A stretch of DNA of 64,000 nucleotides from Fusarium oxysporum f. sp. lycopersici 4287 (taxonomy: Eukaryota > Ascomycota > Sordariomycetes > Hypocreales > Nectriaceae): NCBI RefSeq assembly GCF_000149955.1, contig NC_030993.1, positions 1,583,048-1,647,047 of the forward strand. Direction: 5' to 3'. The position numbers and the translations under genes were made by a program. The notes beneath the pieces were generated by a model. That model saw nothing but the letters and a program-made list of their open reading frames with translations. It was not told the DNA's origin and made no database searches. Of this stretch, positions 59,053 through 64,000 are shown in pieces (within the stretch, counting starts at the first letter, position 1; each line of letters starts with the position of its first letter).

Positions 59053-61516
59053 AATTCTGACTGTTGGTAACAGTATTGAGGTAGATACGCAATTATGAAT
59101 CGTAGTGACCTTTTGAGCCCCAGTTCAGAACTCGTAGTAAAGATAACTTGGTATTTCAAAACTATGCCAAGACTCTGGTCCTCCTAGTCTTTATATACAC
59201 TCTAAACACCATGCTCTCCAACAAAACTCTTCCATTCCTCACCACCACAAAGCTAGAATCTCGACTATCTCGTACCGTGGAAATCACCTCATGTTGTCAT
59301 CGCTGACCAAAAACATGACTTGCCACCCTGGAAAGATGCGAAATGTTTATTAATACCCAATCAAAGCTGACAAGCTAGGGTCTCGAGAGGAGCGATCGGC
59401 CGCCGTGGCTGGCTTATTGAACAGCTTGACTCTAGGAGAAGCAGGGCGCGTATTGCGTATCCCGTATTTACGAAGTCAGCCATGGCTGGTGAAATAAGAT
59501 TCACGATATTCCCACGAAAATCACTTCTTGAGAAGGACAAGTTAACTATGAGATGCTGATGTGCTGAGACGGGCTATTATTCCCCCTCTCCGTGTTGATC
59601 TCGGCGATAGAGTGTTAATAATACATTGCGTATTAAGACCGAAGAGCTCTTGTTTCGGCTTTCGGCGTTTGAGCTTTCTCAAACTGTCTTATTGAATTCT
59701 TTCGGCTCTTGAACATGGCAAATATTCCTCACTTCTTATCTGGTTCAGTTTCTGGGGGAAAGGGAGAACAAGAGCTCAACAATAATCTCATGATGTTTAA
59801 TTGATATTTCCCCGCGTATCGAGACTTATGAGGCTCTCTTTTAAATAGTCACAAGTACAAAATTGAGAGTAATGCTTGCGCTTATTTTTGGGTACCTTGA
59901 ACTTGATCGAACATCAGTAGCTCCGTATCACGCTAACACTCGTCATCTTCAGGTGGTCGAATGAGAGAGCCTCATGCTCAAGCAATACGACCCTGCAAGA
60001 GTTCAAAACCCGGTTATTCTTCACATGCTGATGGAGATATTGTCCGACTCCGTCAATAAGAGCCCCTTAGCTATTTCGAGTTGACGAACCAGGCCTCGAA
60101 TTACTTGCATATCCCAGACACGGCTCAGCATCCACCAAGCGGGACCAATTATCAAATATCTTGGCACCTCTTCGCGATGTCTGATAGGATGCTCAAGACG
60201 ACATGCGTACATGTCGTCATCCAGTTTCACTCGTACCACTGCGGGCGCTGGTAGGGTTGTAATGCGGGACATCAGTCACGGCTCGGTCAGCAGAACGGAA
60301 CGCCAGGAAATATGCCCGTGACTGTGACTGAAAGGAAGACATCGTGTGTTGTAGGGTAAGCAGATCCCTTCATGCAGACCAGTCGTAGTTAACGAACAAA
60401 TGCAATTAAAGAGTCATGAGGAGAGGTGGCAAGTAAGGTAGCTAAGATATGTCGCATCTATGCCTTCAAATAGTCAATGGTTGTCAAGACAGTTATCAGC
60501 GCTCAAGAGACATGGCAATCGTACCAATCCCGCTTCTACCATGAGCTTGAATTGCAACTCAGAGACGCGCTTCCAAGGCACACTGCAGCTGCACTGCCCA
60601 GTCTGGCAGAAGCGAACGAGGCAAAAGTGCTGCAACTATGCACGTAATTCTCGCAATAGGGCTCACTCATGATGCGCCCGCGACTGGCTGAACTCTTTTC
60701 TTTCCCACCATGACCTTGTCTTATTGGATTCTCCAGGGGCCAGTGTTTATTTCCTTGTGATGATTGACCTGTTTTTGGTTACACCTAGTTGTTGCGATCG
60801 GGCCAAAGTTTCGTCTCCAATGGTGTAGTCAAAAGGTGTCAGAAGTCACAAACAGCCTGATCGCAAACACACAAGAAAAAGTCCCCGAAGGAAATAGAAA
60901 CTTCGGTGAAAAAGAGGACACATGGCTATACTTGGCTCAACAGAAATTCAATCAATTGGCCCAGTTGGCCAAGAGTTCTCGGCTGATCATAACCGCCAAC
61001 GTTGCGTTGCCTTTGGATCCCCTCCAACACTTGCACCATGAACATAAACATGGCGGTTTCTTTTTGACAGCCCCCATTTCTCTGACGAAAACCTATTATT
61101 ACAACTATTAAAGTGTACAGATTTCTTTCCATCTTTTAGGCGCTTACCTCGGATCGCTTCTTCGGGCCACGCCGAGTCGCAATCATAATCCTGTCCACCA
61201 ATGGATTCGCATTCAGCAGCACGCTCAAACGTCATTTCGGAACCTCTACGACGCGGGGAGACGAGGGGAAACAAGACGAGACGCGGGGTTTTATTTGTTT
61301 GAGCTGGTTATAAAAGGTCGTGGTTTTCTCCTCGAAGTTGCTGAGATTCTAAACCATGAACTCAGCTCTCTCTTCGTCTTCAACACGAACAAGCACTTCA
61401 TAAACACTCAACTTGAATAACCTGCAATCTTACCCCTACTCATTGAAACCTCTACATAACTCAATCGAACACACTGCACTACCCCTATTATAAATACCCC
61501 CAATTGACTCAACATC
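59053..61516. other. Intergenic region
   Basis: 2.46 kb between the start codons of the MFS gene and the methyltransferase, which are divergent. No supported gene; a short minus-strand frame at 60021-60272 is listed as rejected. Confidence 0.55.
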
Positions 61517-62164
61517 ATGTCTTCTCAAACCACTGCCCAATACTTCCCCAAGATCTACTCCCTCACCTCCGCTGATCATGCTCGCTCTGTCTATGATGAG
61601 TGGGCAAAGACCTACAATGAGGAAATCACTGGCAAAGGCCAAGACTATGTCGGCCCAGCCATTGCCGCTGCCTATGTCCCTCAAGTTCTAGGCTCACCTA
61701 CCATCAACCAAGACGTCGAGATTCTTGACGCTGGTTGTGGCACCGGCCTCGTCGGTGTCTTCCTCGCCCGCCTGGGTGCAAAGAAGGTCGACGGTGTCGA
61801 CATCAGCCCAGGCATGCTCGACGAGGCTCGCGCTACAGACGCATATCGCAACCTGGACGTATGTGACCTGTCGCGACCGTTGTCCGCAAAGAATGACTCT
61901 TATGATGTCGTGACCTGTGTGGGCACCCTGACTCAGTCTCACGTTGGTCCCGAGGCTATCAGTGAATTTGTGCGTGTCGTGAAGCCAGGCGGCTACATCG
62001 TGGCCACCGTCATCCGTGAGATCTGGCAGACTGGAGGCTATGAAGCACACGTGAAGAGCCTCGCCGAGCAGAACAAGATCAAGGTCCTGTCTGCTGAGTT
62101 GCAGGACTATCGAAGGGGTGCTGGAGCCAAGGCCTACTACCTCGTCTTGCAAGTGTCTGCTTGA
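61517..62164 (+). CDS. SAM-dependent methyltransferase, METTL27 (WBSCR27)-like
   Basis: A 215-aa single-exon class I methyltransferase. The start SADHARSVYDEWAKTYNEEI is the family's N-terminal signature. Motif I is EILDAGCGTGLVGVFLARLG (SAM-binding glycine loop), motif II VDGVDISPGML with the acidic residue that contacts the ribose, then SYDVVTCVGTLTQSHVGPEA (motif IV area) and VVKPGGYIVATVIRE (motif VI). Substrate is unknown; human METTL27 lies in the Williams-Beuren deletion. No targeting signal is visible, so it is probably cytosolic. The leader just upstream is CA-rich with no ATG in a stronger context. Length is complete for the family. Confidence 0.88.
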   Translation: MSSQTTAQYFPKIYSLTSADHARSVYDEWAKTYNEEITGKGQDYVGPAIAAAYVPQVLGSPTINQDVEILDAGCGTGLVGVFLARLGAKKVDGVDISPGMLDEARATDAYRNLDVCDLSRPLSAKNDSYDVVTCVGTLTQSHVGPEAISEFVRVVKPGGYIVATVIREIWQTGGYEAHVKSLAEQNKIKVLSAELQDYRRGAGAKAYYLVLQVSA

Positions 62165-63697
62165 AGTGATTCGTTGATGGTAACTTCGGTGATGATGATG
62201 ATGATGCTATCCGTTGCCGGCTTCCCTTTTCTTTCCCTCTCAACAAACAAACAAGCAAACAAACACAGCACAGCACTCCCCTGCCCCAGGAAAGCTATTG
62301 AAGTGGAACATACACATCGACACTTGATATGGTACAGTTGCAATCGTCTCTGGCCCGTGTCCACCAAGGTATTCGCTTTCGCAAGTTGATGATGACGATA
62401 ATGATGGTGATCATATGAGAGACGACAAAGAATGTTCGTGATTGGATTTCGTTTTGACACAGGTGACTCGCCAGTGAGCAACGCGATCGGAATCTCTTAC
62501 ACATTCCTTCAGCAACACATGCAGCATAAATATACAAAAGGCGTGCGTGCCCAACTCATGATTGTGATTCTGATTATGAATGTGACATGTCTATCATTTT
62601 GTTTCAACTTAGATTGTACGTTAAGGAGTAGTGTCGTTGCTTCCTGGCCTGTCACAACGCATATATAATTCTTTTCTTCTGTGGAAATTCGGCTTCATTG
62701 TAGGAAACGCTATCTAAACTGGTACGAAGTGTTGCTATGGTATACTTATAATCTTATAATCCAAGAATGAACAATTAACTACTTGATCATTTTCGTAGTA
62801 CATAATTTTCTAAAATGCATATCCAATTGTGAAATAGGCTGGCTAATGCTAATATCCCGCCATGTATATACGTCGTTACAAAACAAAGGAAACGATAGTA
62901 AACAACCTCAGAAGCTCATATCCAGTCTGCAATGGAGTTGGTTTCATGGTAACTGGGGTTTATCACACATTCAGAGGCACCATGTTCCATTGCTATTAGC
63001 CATTTAATCTGTCAGTCGACTTAAAGTTCCGAGACTCATTCTTGTCTATGAGTGGCTTGAATCTTGGGGGAGTCTTTGCCTCATCAGGATGTATAAATTT
63101 GCTAGGTATCTCGACTATTCACCGAATCATAAAACAGATGACAACAGATTCGTCATGGATCAGCGGCAATCATAACGTCCAATCGGCGGGCCTCGGGCGG
63201 CTCATGAAACTAGCTGGCCATGATGATGTCTACCCTCTCGGGGAGTTTTCTGTCTTGTCGGATACTCTGAGGCCTTCCACCGTCCGGGTTGGGGCTTGGG
63301 GGCTTGTCCTTGCTCACCGACTCTCGGATACCACTTCCGATCACGGGACAAGACCCTCTAGTAAGTCATCATGACCATCATGACATGTCTCCGAACTGTC
63401 TCACATATTCCGAACCATGATACACTTAGGACCGGGTCATGATACTGACGGTTTGAAGCCAGAGAACCAACAGCATCGTAGCAACTCATCTTCCTTATAT
63501 TGTCATTATACATCTATCTACCCTGGGACAATGCATCCCCCATCATAAATACTTTCCATCAGTTCTCATAGAGCACCATATACCAACCATGCATGCATCT
63601 TCTATCTCAATTCTAAGCAAACCAAACCCAAACGCCAAAACGCACCTACATGTACTGCCGAAATGATACGGTATATCCGCCAACACAAAACACATCT
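62165..63697. other. Convergent intergenic region
   Basis: 1.5 kb between the methyltransferase stop and the glucanase stop. A short GAT-repeat (62191-62206) is the only notable pattern. Confidence 0.6.
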
Positions 63698-64000
63698 CTA
63701 AAGATACTCCGGCAAACCACTCTTCGCAAAGTCAGGAACATCCTTGTCGCAATTGAAGTCACGATCCCAAGGCTTCTCGGGCAAAACACCCGCCTTGAGG
63801 CCAGACTCATAACTCCACTGGTAGTTATTCTCCGTCTTCCATGTCCAGTACCACCACCCCCAGCCCTTCTCGAAACTGTGCATCTGTGCTTCGGCAAACA
63901 TCTTGAGGAACTTCTTATACTCGTCGCTCCAGTCGCTAGGGTCGGCGTTGGCGCCACGACATGAACACTTATCGTCCTTTGTTGGGCATCGAGGCTCCAA
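63698..64000 (-). CDS. GH5 exo-beta-1,3-glucanase (ExgD-like), C-terminal part only
   Basis: The last 100 residues of a glucan 1,3-beta-glucosidase, which releases glucose from cell-wall beta-1,3-glucan. Visible: EYKKFLKMFAEAQMHSFEKG, then GWGWWYWTWKTENNYQWSYE with the aromatic substrate-binding cluster, GLKAGVLPEKPWDRDFNC, and an end at SGLPEYL. The catalytic acid and nucleophile lie upstream, outside the window. The ending matches membrane-anchored or secreted fungal GH5 subfamily 9 enzymes. Nothing in this portion is broken. Confidence 0.88.
   Translation of the reverse strand: MEPRCPTKDDKCSCRGANADPSDWSDEYKKFLKMFAEAQMHSFEKGWGWWYWTWKTENNYQWSYESGLKAGVLPEKPWDRDFNCDKDVPDFAKSGLPEYL

Noticed and set aside
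60021..60272. 83-codon minus-strand frame starting MSRITTLPAPAVVRV
   Set aside because: It reads like plausible protein but has no recognisable family, no splice-supported extension and no signal peptide; it may be a fragment or chance.

Overview
The window is nuclear DNA from a filamentous ascomycete, almost certainly a Fusarium species. Genes carry short introns (45-92 bp) with GTAAGT-like donors and CTAAC-type branch sites. The GATA factor at 19308-22475 reads as a full-length Fusarium-type AreA. An impala/mimp-type Tc1/mariner relic with C-to-T decay is also present. Two N runs (5139-5441 and 15519-15713) are assembly gaps.

Layout, left to right: the 3' part of an F-BAR/RhoGAP gene (RGD1-like); the Mediator kinase-module subunit MED12 (minus, gap inside its coding region); a 3.9 kb stretch without a supportable gene; a secreted CREG-like flavin-fold protein; an unclassified ~760 bp foldback-like element (13907-14667); the NDR kinase DBF2/SidB (plus), convergent with the nitrogen regulator areA (minus); a 6.9 kb gene-poor stretch upstream of areA; an unrecognised proline-rich single-pass membrane protein; a decayed DUF7587-type gene; an STK32/YANK-type kinase (minus, seven exons); a second gene-poor stretch of 6.1 kb; and a small, probably mitochondrial protein.

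Next comes a DUF3632-like gene split by the 1284 bp impala-like element. It is followed by a divergent pair (RING E3 candidate and FMP52), the riboflavin kinase FMN1 convergent with the gluconeogenesis activator ERT1/AcuK, a DHA1-type MFS transporter with a homopolymer frameshift in its last exon, a METTL27-like methyltransferase, and the 3' end of a GH5 exo-beta-1,3-glucanase.

Most genes are conserved housekeeping or regulatory genes: transcription (MED12, AreA, ERT1), signalling and morphogenesis (RGD1, DBF2, STK32) and cofactor synthesis (FMN1). I see no biosynthetic cluster. The accessory signal lies in the two mobile-element-like structures and in three genes with lesions (31790-32707, 43232-45607, 56767-59052). 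I found no tRNA, rRNA or CRISPR array. I also found no convincing new multi-gene system; the unusual items are listed individually.
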